DNA of 64,000 nucleotides, taken from the NCBI GenBank assembly GCA_015068425.1, contig SVKK01000006.1, forward strand, positions 1-64,000, written 5' to 3'. A program made the translations under genes and the position numbers. This document shows positions 6,978 to 15,981 of the stretch, piece by piece. Under the pieces are notes generated by a model that worked only from the letters and a program-made list of their open reading frames with translations, did no database searches and was not told the DNA's origin. The number at the start of each line of letters is the position of its first letter. The stretch's first letter is position 1. Source of the stretch: Oscillospiraceae bacterium (GTDB lineage Bacteria; Bacillota; Clostridia; Oscillospirales; Oscillospiraceae).

Positions 6978-7775
6978 TTGAAGAATTTTCTTAAAGGAAT
7001 AGTTGTTGGTATCGGCGGCATCGCTCCCGGTCTCAGCGGCTGCGTTCTCCTCATCATTTTCGGTCTTTATCAGAAGACCCTTGATGCTTTCGGGCACCTT
7101 TTCAAGGATATAAAGAAAAACAGTCTCTTCCTGCTCCCTCTGGTTTTGGGAATGGCTGTAGGTGTTTTGCTTTTCAGCAAAATCATCGATTTCTTCATAG
7201 GCAACTACGAGATGCCCACCCGCTTCTGCTTCCTCGGTCTCATCCTCGGCACTGTCCCCATGGTTTGGAAGGAGGTCAGAAAAGATGGCTGCAAATGGTA
7301 CCACTATGTTTGCATGGTTCTTGCTGCCGCCTTTGGCTTCTGGCTTTTTAGAGCAAACCCCCATCTTTTCCCCGAGGTCACAAACCCCAATGTGTTCCAG
7401 TCCATACTATTGGGCATTGCGGTTGGCGTCACCGCAGTAGTCCCCGGCTTTGACCCCACAGTTGTTCTCACCACCCTCGGCATTTACCGCATGTATGTCT
7501 CCGCGCTGGCAGATTTCGATGTTTCCATACTGGCGCCTATGCTCATCGGTCTCGCCTTGAGTCTTGTGGCAATCTCCCGCTTCATGACATTTCTTTTCAA
7601 GCGCTTTTACACCGCAACCTACTCCGTAATTTTCGGCATTTTCATTTCAATGATACCCAATATGCTTAACAAAAGCTGCGTTTTGGGCTTCAATTTGGCG
7701 TCGGCAATCTCCATCATTCTGCTTATAGCAGGCTTTTTTGTGTCTTATATTTTAGGGAAGAAGAGAGAAAATTAA
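6978..7775 (+). CDS. popT: DUF368 membrane protein, polyprenyl-phosphate transporter PopT
   Basis: A 265-aa protein with about eight hydrophobic segments and the DUF368 hallmarks GIGGIAPGLSG near the N-terminus (residues 11-21) and AVVPGFDPTVVLTTLGIY in the second half, an internal pseudo-repeat of the family. DUF368 proteins were shown to return undecaprenyl phosphate across the membrane for reuse in wall synthesis. The start is TTG at 6978, 7 nt after CCGGAGG. It is translationally coupled to pssA through TAATG. A -10-like TATACT at 6939 suggests the promoter, though the -35 is poor. Confidence 0.88.
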   Translation: MKNFLKGIVVGIGGIAPGLSGCVLLIIFGLYQKTLDAFGHLFKDIKKNSLFLLPLVLGMAVGVLLFSKIIDFFIGNYEMPTRFCFLGLILGTVPMVWKEVRKDGCKWYHYVCMVLAAAFGFWLFRANPHLFPEVTNPNVFQSILLGIAVGVTAVVPGFDPTVVLTTLGIYRMYVSALADFDVSILAPMLIGLALSLVAISRFMTFLFKRFYTATYSVIFGIFISMIPNMLNKSCVLGFNLASAISIILLIAGFFVSYILGKKREN

Positions 7776-8359
7776 TGAAAAAATTCATCGGTTTTTATGA
7801 CTACACAGTCATCATTACCTACCTGAGCATCATTTCCGCTGTTGTTGGAATGACCCTCGCCTCCAAGGGCTGCTTCACCGGCGCAATCATCTGTCTGTTT
7901 GCCTCCGGCGTATGCGATGCCTTTGACGGTATGGTCGCCCGCACCAAGAAAAACCGCAGTGAGGACGAAAAGAGCTTCGGCATCCAGCTGGACTCCCTCT
8001 GCGACGTGGTCAGTTTCGGCGCTTTCCCCGCCTTTTTGTGCTACTGCATGGGTGCAAACGGAGTTTTCGGCTATATCTGCATCTGCCTTTTCGCCCTCTG
8101 CGCCGTTATCCGTCTGGCATTTTTCAATGTTCTGGAAACCAAACGCCAGCAGGTTGAGGAAGGCACCAACAAGTTTTACCGCGGTCTCCCCGTAACCGCA
8201 ATCTCCATTATTTTCCCCGCGATTTATCTTTTCCACGGTCTATTTAAATACTCCGTTTTCGTGGGCATACTTCACGGGATGCTCCTGGTGGTGGCATTTT
8301 TGTTCGTTCTGGATTTCCGCGTAAAAAAATTCGACCTCCGCAAGCTTTTTACCAAATAA
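7775..8359 (+). CDS. pssA: CDP-diacylglycerol-serine O-phosphatidyltransferase
   Basis: A 194-aa membrane enzyme of the CDP-alcohol phosphatidyltransferase family. It makes phosphatidylserine (precursor of phosphatidylethanolamine) from CDP-diacylglycerol and serine. The catalytic motif runs from DGMVAR to GIQLDSLCD with the three essential Asp residues and Gly. The gap between AR and G is 12 residues rather than the usual 8-9, a charged insert (TKKNRSEDEKSF). About five membrane segments follow. The ATG overlaps the popT stop by 1 nt. Another CDP-alcohol transferase is the alternative, but the GIQLDSL context favours PssA. Confidence 0.87.
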   Translation: MKKFIGFYDYTVIITYLSIISAVVGMTLASKGCFTGAIICLFASGVCDAFDGMVARTKKNRSEDEKSFGIQLDSLCDVVSFGAFPAFLCYCMGANGVFGYICICLFALCAVIRLAFFNVLETKRQQVEEGTNKFYRGLPVTAISIIFPAIYLFHGLFKYSVFVGILHGMLLVVAFLFVLDFRVKKFDLRKLFTK

Positions 8360-8362
8360 GCC

Positions 8363-8402
8363 AAAAGGCCGTCTCCCATTGGGAGGCGGCCTTTTATTTT
8401 TT
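8363..8402 (+). terminator. Terminator of popT-pssA
   Basis: The stem AAAAGGCCG.CTCCC with GGGAG.CGGCCTTTT and a long T-rich tail. Confidence 0.92.
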
Positions 8403-8463
8403 CTTGCCCCTTGAGCTGAGCTATGATATTCTTGTTGCAAGAAAGGTCGTTGGAGGTGGGCGC

Positions 8464-9417
8464 GTGGATGCAAGATTACTGGAAAAGCTGTCTGTGGTCA
8501 CAGCGGAAGAACAAGAGATTTTGGACGGACGCCGCCATATTGACCGCAGCCTTTATATGCAGGATCAAAGCAGCACCGTCAACAGTCGGAAGCTTTTGGC
8601 CTCCGGCAAGCTTATAACCTTCCGTCCTCATACCCGCTTTATCCACTTCCCGGAGCATACCCACGACTATGTGGAAGTGATATATATGTGCAGCGGCGAA
8701 ACTACCCACATTGTCAATGGCAGGAAGATCCGTTTGGAGCAGGGAGCCCTGCTGTTTCTCAATCAAAGCGCCACCCACGAGGTATGCAGAGCCGGAGAAA
8801 AGGACATTGCCGTTAATTTCATCGTGCTGCCGGAATTCTTTTCCGCCCCCCTCTCCATAATAGGCGAGGAAGAAACACCTCTGCGAAAATTTCTTGTGGA
8901 CTGCCTTTGTGGGCGCAATTCCGGGGCGGGATACCTTTATTTCGATGTTTCTGAGGTAAAACCCATACAAAACCTGCTGGAAAATCTCCTTTGGATACTC
9001 ATTCAGGAAACCCCCGCCAGACGGAAAATGAGCCAAATGACTATGGCCTTACTGTTTATGCAGCTTCTTGGCCACACGGAAACTCTAAGCACCGATGACC
9101 GGGAAGACAAGGTGGTCTGGCAGGTTCTGCGTTATGTTGAGAGCAACTATGTCAGCTGCAGCTTCGCGGAATTGGCGGAGCAGCTTCATTATGACGCCTC
9201 CTGGCTCTCCCGGGAAATAAAGCGTAAAACCGGAAAAACCTATACCCAGCTCATTCAGGAGAAACGCCTTGCCCAGGCGGCATTCCTCCTGCGCAACACA
9301 AAGCGGAATGTTTCCGATATCGCTCTTGCAGTAGGCTATGAAAACATAAGTTATTTCCATCGGATTTTTGCAGAATCTTTCGGAAAATCCCCCAAACATT
9401 ACCGGGATGAGCGTTAG
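8464..9417 (+). CDS. AraC-family transcriptional regulator (rhamnose island)
   Basis: 317 aa: an N-terminal cupin sensor (FPEHTHDYVEVIYMCSG at about residues 69-85, where the His-rich strand is typical) and a C-terminal double helix-turn-helix (about 220-315, ending SDIALAVGYENISYFHRIFAESFG). The start is GTG at 8464, 5 nt after GGAGGTG; the ATG at 8468 is out of frame. It stands directly ahead of rhaBAD in the same direction and is the obvious candidate activator for L-rhamnose use, like RhaR/RhaS, although the ligand is inferred from context. Confidence 0.88.
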   Translation: MDARLLEKLSVVTAEEQEILDGRRHIDRSLYMQDQSSTVNSRKLLASGKLITFRPHTRFIHFPEHTHDYVEVIYMCSGETTHIVNGRKIRLEQGALLFLNQSATHEVCRAGEKDIAVNFIVLPEFFSAPLSIIGEEETPLRKFLVDCLCGRNSGAGYLYFDVSEVKPIQNLLENLLWILIQETPARRKMSQMTMALLFMQLLGHTETLSTDDREDKVVWQVLRYVESNYVSCSFAELAEQLHYDASWLSREIKRKTGKTYTQLIQEKRLAQAAFLLRNTKRNVSDIALAVGYENISYFHRIFAESFGKSPKHYRDER

Positions 9418-9511
9418 TGCAAGAGAGGACACTTTTTAAGAAAACAAAAGACCTCTTTTTTTGATTTTTATAGTGGTAAAATAATTTCATAATGCGAAAG
9501 GAGGGCTTTCT

Positions 9512-10780
9512 TTGGCTTATTATCTGGCAATTGATATTGGCGCGTCTTCAGGTCGCCACATCGTAGGCTGGCAGGAAAACGGCGCCATCCTGAGCAAGGA
9601 AGTTTACCGTTTCCCCAACGGCGTCCGGGAGGAAAACGGACATTTGGTCTGGGACACCGAGGCTCTGGTGAGCTCGGTTAAGCAGGGAATCGCCGCTGCA
9701 AAAGCTGAATTCCCCCATATTGAGAGTCTGTCCATTGATACCTGGGGCGTGGATTATGTTCTGATAAAAGGCGAAGACGAGCTTTACCCCGTTTATGCCT
9801 ACAGAGACAGCCGCACCGAAGAGGTGATTGCGTCCGTTCACGGAAAAATATCCTTCTCCGGGCTTTACCGCCGCACCGGCTGCCAGTTTCAACCCTTTAA
9901 CACCGTTTATCAGCTTTATGCCGATAAGCTGAGCGGGCGGCTGGAGGGTGTCACCGATATGCTGATGATGCCCGAATACCTTATGTGGAAGCTTTGCGGC
10001 GTCAAGGCAAGAGAATTCACAAATGCCACCACCACGGGTATGGTAAACGCTCAGACCGGTGAGTTTGATATGGAGATTGTGGAAGCTCTCGGCTATCCCG
10101 AACATCTATTCCCGAAGCTGAGCCATCCCGGCGCGGTCATCGGCGAATATGAGGGAATCAAGGTGGTTCTCTGCGCCACCCACGATACGGCTTCCGCTGT
10201 GGAGGGTATCCCCATGGAGGGTAAGCATCCCTATATCTCCTCCGGCACATGGTCCTTGCTGGGTGTGAAAACGCCTGAACCCATCACGGACGCAAGCAGC
10301 GAAAAAGCCAACTACTCCAACGAGGGCGGCGTGGGTTATAACCGCTATCAGAAAAATATTATGGGCATGTGGCTTGTAAACGAGCTGCAAAGGGAGCTAT
10401 GCCCTGATATGAAGTTCCCGGAGATCGTAAAGCTGGCGGAAGCAAGCTCTTGCGACGCTCTTGTGGACGCGAATGCTCCCGAATTTCTCGCCCCCCGAAG
10501 TATGAAAGAAGCTTTCGACGCAGCTGCCGGAGGTATGCTGACTATAGGCGACTATTTCCGCTGCGCCTACCGCAGTCTGGCTCTCAGCTATAAGCGGGCC
10601 ATCGACGATCTGGAAGCCAACACTACCTGCAGCTATGAAAAGCTCTACATAGTAGGCGGCGGAGCCAAAAACAGCTCCCTCAACCGCCTTACGGAAGAGG
10701 CAAGCGGCAAGAAAGTAATTGCGCTGCCCATTGAAGCAAGCGCTCTGGGCAATCTTAAAATACAAATGGAGGTCAAATAG
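9512..10780 (+). CDS. rhaB: L-rhamnulokinase
   Basis: A 422-aa FGGY carbohydrate kinase that phosphorylates L-rhamnulose at O1. The N-terminal phosphate loop AIDIGASSGRH, SIDTWGVDYVL and C-terminal YIVGGGAKNSSLNRL and ASALGN motifs match RhaB. It is shorter than the roughly 480-aa enzymes but has both FGGY domains. The start is TTG at 9512, 8 nt after AAAGGAGGG. rhaA starts 1 nt after its stop. No clean sigmaA promoter is seen in the 94-bp gap after the AraC gene, consistent with activator dependence. Confidence 0.93.
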   Translation: MAYYLAIDIGASSGRHIVGWQENGAILSKEVYRFPNGVREENGHLVWDTEALVSSVKQGIAAAKAEFPHIESLSIDTWGVDYVLIKGEDELYPVYAYRDSRTEEVIASVHGKISFSGLYRRTGCQFQPFNTVYQLYADKLSGRLEGVTDMLMMPEYLMWKLCGVKAREFTNATTTGMVNAQTGEFDMEIVEALGYPEHLFPKLSHPGAVIGEYEGIKVVLCATHDTASAVEGIPMEGKHPYISSGTWSLLGVKTPEPITDASSEKANYSNEGGVGYNRYQKNIMGMWLVNELQRELCPDMKFPEIVKLAEASSCDALVDANAPEFLAPRSMKEAFDAAAGGMLTIGDYFRCAYRSLALSYKRAIDDLEANTTCSYEKLYIVGGGAKNSSLNRLTEEASGKKVIALPIEASALGNLKIQMEVK

Positions 10781-10781
10781 T

Positions 10782-12032
10782 ATGTCCTACGCTGAAGCAA
10801 AGGCCAAATACGCGGCCATAGGCATCGATACCGATGCAGCTATCGCGAAACTGAAGAACATTCCCGTTTCCCTGCACTGCTGGCAGGGTGACGATGTCCG
10901 CGGTTTCGACACCGACCCCTCTAAGCCCCTTACCGGCGGCATCCAGACCACCGGCAACTATCCCGGACGCGCCCGGACTCCCGAGGAGCTGATGGCCGAT
11001 TTGGACATGGTGCTGAAGCTCTGCCCCGGAAAGGCAAAGATGAATCTCCATGCCTCTTATGCCATTTTTGAAGAGGGCGACTGGGCCGACCGTGACGCTC
11101 TGGAACCCAGACATTTCAAAAAATGGGTGGACTTCTGCAAAGAGCGCGGCCTGGGCTGCGACTTCAACCCCACCTTCTTCTCCCACCCCAAGGCCAAGGG
11201 TCTCACACTCTCCTCCCCCGACCCCGAGATCCGCAGCTTCTGGATAGACCACGGCAAAGCCTGCATCCGCATCTCCGGCTATCTGGCGGAGGAGCTGGGT
11301 CAGCCCTGCGTTATGAATATCTGGTCCGGAGACGGCTTCAAAGATATCCCCGCCGACCGCATGGGTCCCCGCGTCCGCTATAAGGAAGCCATAGACGCCA
11401 TTCTATCCGAGCCCTTCGATTTCGACAAGGTCAAGCCCTGTGTGGAATCCAAGGTTTTCGGCATCGGTGTGGAGGCCTATACTGTCGGCTCCGCCGAATT
11501 CAGCCTCAGCTATGCCGCTATGAATCCCGGCAAGTGCATTCCTCTTATGGATAACGGCCATTACCACCCCACTGAGGTTGTCAGCGACAAAATCCCCGCC
11601 CTGCTGGCATTCTTCCCCGAAATTGCCCTGCACATCACCCGCCCCATCCGCTGGGACTCCGACCATGTTGTTCTGCTGGACGATGAGACCAAGGAAATTT
11701 GCAAGGAAATTGTCCGCTGCGGCGGTCTGGAGGGCTCCGTCAAGATAGCTCTCGACTACTTTGACGCTTCCATCAACCGCATCTCCGCCTGGACCGTTGG
11801 CTTCCGCAATGTCCAGAAGGCGCTGCTGATGGCGCTTTGCACCCCCGATCTCAGCGCTCTGCAGAACGGGGATAACTGGAGCGAACTTATGGTTATTCAG
11901 GAAGAGCTGAAGACTATGCCCTTCGGCGAGATTTGGGAGCAGTATTGCCGCCGGTGCGGCGCACCTGCAGACGGCGAATGGTTTGCCGATGTTAAAAAAT
12001 ATGAGGCCGAAGTGCTGAGTAAGAGAGGTTAA
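10782..12032 (+). CDS. rhaA: L-rhamnose isomerase
   Basis: A 416-aa TIM-barrel isomerase that converts L-rhamnose to L-rhamnulose with divalent metals. Recognisable family segments are SLHCWQGDDVRGFD, GGIQTTGNYPGRARTPEEL, CDFNPTFFSHPKA, MDNGHYHPTE and HITRPIRWDSDHVV, which contain the metal-binding Glu/Asp/His residues. The start is the ATG at 10782, with GGAGG inside the end of rhaB. Length is normal. It is coupled to rhaB (1-nt gap) and followed by rhaD after 4 nt. Confidence 0.97.
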   Translation: MSYAEAKAKYAAIGIDTDAAIAKLKNIPVSLHCWQGDDVRGFDTDPSKPLTGGIQTTGNYPGRARTPEELMADLDMVLKLCPGKAKMNLHASYAIFEEGDWADRDALEPRHFKKWVDFCKERGLGCDFNPTFFSHPKAKGLTLSSPDPEIRSFWIDHGKACIRISGYLAEELGQPCVMNIWSGDGFKDIPADRMGPRVRYKEAIDAILSEPFDFDKVKPCVESKVFGIGVEAYTVGSAEFSLSYAAMNPGKCIPLMDNGHYHPTEVVSDKIPALLAFFPEIALHITRPIRWDSDHVVLLDDETKEICKEIVRCGGLEGSVKIALDYFDASINRISAWTVGFRNVQKALLMALCTPDLSALQNGDNWSELMVIQEELKTMPFGEIWEQYCRRCGAPADGEWFADVKKYEAEVLSKRG

Positions 12033-12036
12033 GAAA

Positions 12037-12852
12037 ATGAAGAATATTCTGAATGCCCCCTTTGTGGAGGAAATGCGTAAAACCACTGCGAATATGTACC
12101 GCCTGGGCTGGGACGAGCGCAACGGCGGCAATATCAGCTGCCTGCTGGATGAAGAGGAAGTTTATCAGTATCTGGACAAAAACGAGGTTATCCGCAGCAT
12201 TCCCATGGGATTTGACGCCGCTTCCCTGGTTGGCAAGGTCTTTATCGTCACCGGCACCGGAAAGTATTTCAAAAATGTAGATGAGGATCCCGAAACCAAT
12301 CTGGGCATTGTCCGCATCGGGGAGGACGGCAAAACGGCGGAGCTTTTGTGGGGCTTCTCCGACGGCGGCAAGTTCACCTCCGAATTCCCCGCCCATCTGA
12401 TGAGCCATATGGCAAGACTTTCCGTTGATCCGGAAAACCGGGTGGTGCTCCATTGCCATCCCACCTATACTCTGGCAATGAATTATGTTCACGAGCTGGA
12501 TGAGAAAAAGTTCACCCACACTCTGTGGGAGATGTGCACCGAGTGCATCGTGGTGTTCCCCGACGGCGTAGGCGTTCTGCCCTGGATGCTCTGCGGCACC
12601 AACACCATAGGCGAAGCCACCGCGGAAAAGATGAAGGAATTCCGTCTGGTGGTCTGGGGAATGCACGGCATCTACGGCGCCGGCAAGACTATGGACGAAA
12701 CCTTCGGTCTCATCGAAACCGTTGAAAAGGCCGCCCAGATCTATATGCTGACCGCCCACCTGCCCAGAATCAACACCATCAAGGATGAAGAAATGGTGGA
12801 GCTTGCGGAATACTTTGGCGTGAAGTACCGTAAGGATTTCCTGAATTTATAA
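12037..12852 (+). CDS. rhaD: Rhamnulose-1-phosphate aldolase
   Basis: A 271-aa class II (zinc) aldolase of the RhaD/FucA type that cleaves L-rhamnulose-1-phosphate to DHAP and L-lactaldehyde. NERNGGNIS-type motif (WDERNGGNISCLL near residue 30), the zinc-binding HCHPTYT and the later WGMHGIYG are present. It is the last gene of rhaBAD. No lactaldehyde reductase gene is found in the window. A short hairpin (AATGC/GCATT) follows but no strong terminator. Confidence 0.95.
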   Translation: MKNILNAPFVEEMRKTTANMYRLGWDERNGGNISCLLDEEEVYQYLDKNEVIRSIPMGFDAASLVGKVFIVTGTGKYFKNVDEDPETNLGIVRIGEDGKTAELLWGFSDGGKFTSEFPAHLMSHMARLSVDPENRVVLHCHPTYTLAMNYVHELDEKKFTHTLWEMCTECIVVFPDGVGVLPWMLCGTNTIGEATAEKMKEFRLVVWGMHGIYGAGKTMDETFGLIETVEKAAQIYMLTAHLPRINTIKDEEMVELAEYFGVKYRKDFLNL

Positions 12853-13124
12853 GCTTTTCCCCGAAGCTAATAATGCAGCGCATTAAAATATGTCGGTTTT
12901 TGCCATTTACAAGACGAAGGCTCAAATATTTAAGATTATTGCAGTTGTTGCGGCGGATATCCCACAAAAAATTCGTTTTAACAGAGTCTAAAGTATAAAA
13001 AATGTACATATTTCGGTTAAGAAACTGCGTTGATGAGAAAAAACGGAGCTGTTATAATTAATGTAATGCTTTGGGGATATTGTCCCCAAATATAAACCAG
13101 ACATAAAAAATGGAGGAAATAGTA
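12853..13124. other. A+T-rich regulatory gap before the sugar transporter
   Basis: 272 bp without a gene. It holds a weak hairpin after rhaD and the consensus promoter at 13030. Nothing else is recognised. Confidence 0.5.
13030..13058 (+). promoter_or_regulatory. SigmaA promoter of the sugar transporter operon
   Basis: TTGATG, 17-nt spacer, perfect TATAAT, about 67 nt before the lipoprotein start codon. Confidence 0.85.
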
Positions 13125-14357
13125 ATGAAAAAGATTCTTGCTCTGCTTCTGTCCATGGTCATGGTATTTGGCCTGGTCGCCTGTGGCGCAGCTCCTGCAG
13201 CTCCCGCTGATCCCGCAGCTCCTGCAGCTCCCGCAGATCCCGCAGCTCCTGCAGCTCCTGCCGAGCCCGCAGCTCCCACCTATGAGGATATGGGCACTAT
13301 TCTTTGGCTGTCCAACCTTTCCGGCGGCGCACAGTATGACGCTACCTGCGCTTACCTTGGCGCTCTCTGCGAAGCCCTTGGCTATGAATTCGAAGTCTGC
13401 TTCGGCGATCCCTTCAACGATGCAGCCAACAACCTTCTTGCCGTTCAGAACGCTATGACCGATGACGTGGTTGGTATGATCACCAGCCAGGACGGCGGTC
13501 TCAAGGACATTATGGAAGCATACCCCGAGCTCTGGGTTGCAGGCTATAACTGCGACATGCGCTCTGTTTATGCCGCTGACGGCGCAAATGCTGCCTGCGC
13601 AAGCAATGACCATTATCTTGGCACCATCGCTGACGGTTACGGCGACGGTTTCTTCCTTGGCAACCAGATGGCCAGACTTATAATCGAAGGTGGTTATGAG
13701 AAGGTTGCTGTCATCAACTTCCCCGTATTCGCATATCCCAACCTCACCGAGGCTGATGCCGGTCTCCGCGCTGCTATCGCTGAGTACAACGCCACCGCCG
13801 ATAAGCCCATCGAGATCGTTGGCGACACCACCACCCTCATGTTCGAGCCTCTGCCCGACTCCTGGTTCCTGGAGGCTGGCCGCGGTGATCTGGATGTCAT
13901 CATTGGCCTCTGCGCCGGCGTTCAGTTCGTATATCCCACCATGGTTGGCGCTATGGCCAACGGCACCTGCGCCGCTGATACCAAGCTCATCACTTCCGGC
14001 TTCGAGACTGACCCCGACATCATCGCTGACATCGGCGGCGACGGCGTCATCGCCGGCCTCACTGTTTCCGCAGCTGAGAACCCCGCATACGGCCTCATCC
14101 TCATCGACAACGCCATCACAGGCAACGTCGCTGAGGGCACCACCAACGCCTGCGTTGACTCCGCTGAGTATGTTATCGACAGCGTTGAGGACATCAACAA
14201 TGTTATGACCAAGTCCATGATGGGCACCGGCGATGCTGCCAACGCACATCTCACCGTTGAAGAAGTTCTGGCTCTTTGCGGCCGCAACAACCCCTCCCTC
14301 ACCTGGCAGGAGATCGTTGATACCTTCCAGGCAATCAGCGTTGACGAGCTGAAGTAA
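13125..14357 (+). CDS. Sugar ABC transporter substrate-binding lipoprotein
   Basis: A 410-aa lipoprotein with a lysine-positive signal (MKKILALLL) and lipobox LVAC with Cys20. An Ala/Pro/Asp linker of three 9-residue units (about 22-48) tethers a type-1 periplasmic-binding-protein domain (about 55-360). It lies between the rhamnose catabolic genes and the matching ATPase and permeases, so rhamnose or a rhamnoside is the likely ligand; the ligand cannot be read from the sequence. The start is the ATG at 13125, 8 nt after GGAGG; a Met 5 codons upstream would overlap the RBS. A hairpin after the gene may keep its expression above that of the downstream genes. Confidence 0.88.
   Translation: MKKILALLLSMVMVFGLVACGAAPAAPADPAAPAAPADPAAPAAPAEPAAPTYEDMGTILWLSNLSGGAQYDATCAYLGALCEALGYEFEVCFGDPFNDAANNLLAVQNAMTDDVVGMITSQDGGLKDIMEAYPELWVAGYNCDMRSVYAADGANAACASNDHYLGTIADGYGDGFFLGNQMARLIIEGGYEKVAVINFPVFAYPNLTEADAGLRAAIAEYNATADKPIEIVGDTTTLMFEPLPDSWFLEAGRGDLDVIIGLCAGVQFVYPTMVGAMANGTCAADTKLITSGFETDPDIIADIGGDGVIAGLTVSAAENPAYGLILIDNAITGNVAEGTTNACVDSAEYVIDSVEDINNVMTKSMMGTGDAANAHLTVEEVLALCGRNNPSLTWQEIVDTFQAISVDELK
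13188..13268 (+). repeat. Tandem 27-bp coding repeat (3 units)
   Basis: Three in-frame units at 13188, 13215 and 13242 encode AAPAAPA(D/E)P, the flexible linker between lipid anchor and binding domain. Copy number can vary by slippage. Confidence 0.85.
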
Positions 14358-14395
14358 GCAATATAAATATTACTGCGCAAAGCGCAAACCTGAAA

Positions 14396-14431
14396 GGGAA
14401 AAGGTCTGCCCTGGCGGACCTTTTCCCCTTT
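14396..14431 (+). terminator. Partial terminator inside the transporter operon
   Basis: The stem GGGAAAAGGTC.GCC with GGC.GACCTTTTCCC, 14-15 bp, but only a short T-run after it. It is placed between the binding-protein and ATPase genes, the usual place for an mRNA-stabilising or attenuating hairpin. Confidence 0.65.
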
Positions 14432-14461
14432 GACATTTTCTAAGAGAGGAAGGACCTGCCC

Positions 14462-15967
14462 ATGGAACAGAACATTGTGTTCCGAGCCAAGGCTCTGCGT
14501 AAGGAATTTGGACCGACGGTTGCTCTCAAGGGCGTGGATTTTGAGCTAAGACCGGGAGAGATAAGAGGTCTCGTTGGAGAAAACGGATCCGGAAAATCCA
14601 CCATTATGTCCATAGCAGCCGGTATGCAGGGCGCTACTGCAGGCGAAATGGAGTATATGGGTGAGCTCTGGCATCCCCACACCATGGTGGAAGCTCAGAA
14701 GGCCGGAATATCCATGATACTGCAGGAAGCCAACACCATCCCCGGGGTAAGCGTTGCCCAGAATATTTTTTCCGGCAGAGAAAATGAGTTTTCCAAGCTG
14801 GGACTTATAAATATGCCAAAAATGTACCGTGCCGCAGATGACTTGCTCCGCAGCTTCGGTATTGACCATATACGGGGTCGTGACCCCATTGACATTCACA
14901 CCTTTGAGGATCGCAAGCTGGTGGAGCTTGTGCGCTGTGTGGATGAAAACACCCGCATTCTTGTTGTGGACGAAACTACCACCGCCCTCTCCCATACGGG
15001 ACGCGAGATTCTCTATAGGCTCATACATAAAATGGCCGACGAAGGCAAGAGCGTTGTTTTCGTCTCCCACGATATGGACGAAATTTTGGAGCAGTGCTCC
15101 TGCCTCACCGTTCTGCGTGACGGTGAAATAATCGGCACTCTTTCCCGGGAGGAGATGGATGCTCCCGATGCCGTTCAGCGCATCCGCTATATGATGGTTG
15201 GCCGGGAGATCGGCGAGAAGTATTATCGCGAGGATTACGATTCCTCCTGTTCCGATAATGTGGCTCTTGAGCTTAAAAACCTTTCCTTCGGACCTATAAA
15301 GGACTTCTCACTGGAGCTCCGCGAGGGCGAGATAGTAGGCATAGGCGGTCTTTCCGGCTGCGGAATGCACGAGATCGGTCGCGCTGCTTACGGACTTGAA
15401 AAGCTCCGCAGCGGTCAGGTGCTCCGCAAGGGCAAGCCTGTCACAAGCTGCCTTAAAGCCATTGACATGGAGATTGGCTATATCTCCAAAAACCGTGACA
15501 GCGAGGCGCTTATTCTGGAGGCTCCCATACAGAACAACATAGTTCTCCCCTCTCTCCGCAGTCTGGTGAAGCTGAGCTACATAAGCCCCCGCTCCGAGAA
15601 GAAAATGTCCGACAGGGAGATAGACGCTTTCCGCATAAAGTGCGGCAGCGGCAGGCAGTGGGTAAACACCCTCTCCGGCGGCAACAAGCAGAAGGTCTCC
15701 TTCGGCAAATGGACCGCCCGTGACTCTCAGGTAATAATTATGGACTGCCCCACCCGTGGCGTTGACATAGGCGTAAAGCAGGCTATGTATACCATGATCG
15801 AGGATATGAAAAAGCAGGGCAAGGCCATTTTGATGATTTCCGAGGAACTCAGCGAGCTTATCGGCATGGCAGACAGGCTGATCATCATGAAGGATTTTGA
15901 AGTTAAAAAAGAGTTCGCCCGCTCTCCCGAACTGAAGCAGACGGATATCATCGAGTATATGATTTGA
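14462..15967 (+). CDS. Sugar ABC transporter ATPase, RbsA/MglA-like double domain
   Basis: 501 aa with two nucleotide-binding domains. Domain 1 has an intact Walker A (GENGSGKST, 39-47) and Walker B (RILVVDETTTAL), but its signature motif is replaced by TFEDRK. Domain 2 has no Walker lysine (GLSGCGMHE) but a canonical LSGGNKQK signature. This leaves one composite ATP site, more extreme than the usual asymmetry of the family. RBS GAGGAAGG precedes the ATG at 14462. It is followed at once by two permease genes. Confidence 0.93.
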   Translation: MEQNIVFRAKALRKEFGPTVALKGVDFELRPGEIRGLVGENGSGKSTIMSIAAGMQGATAGEMEYMGELWHPHTMVEAQKAGISMILQEANTIPGVSVAQNIFSGRENEFSKLGLINMPKMYRAADDLLRSFGIDHIRGRDPIDIHTFEDRKLVELVRCVDENTRILVVDETTTALSHTGREILYRLIHKMADEGKSVVFVSHDMDEILEQCSCLTVLRDGEIIGTLSREEMDAPDAVQRIRYMMVGREIGEKYYREDYDSSCSDNVALELKNLSFGPIKDFSLELREGEIVGIGGLSGCGMHEIGRAAYGLEKLRSGQVLRKGKPVTSCLKAIDMEIGYISKNRDSEALILEAPIQNNIVLPSLRSLVKLSYISPRSEKKMSDREIDAFRIKCGSGRQWVNTLSGGNKQKVSFGKWTARDSQVIIMDCPTRGVDIGVKQAMYTMIEDMKKQGKAILMISEELSELIGMADRLIIMKDFEVKKEFARSPELKQTDIIEYMI

Positions 15968-15981
15968 GGAGGGGATTAAAA

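Noticed and set aside
13188-13268. CRISPR-like short tandem repeat
   Set aside because: Units are head-to-tail in frame with no spacers; they encode the Ala/Pro/Asp linker of the lipoprotein.
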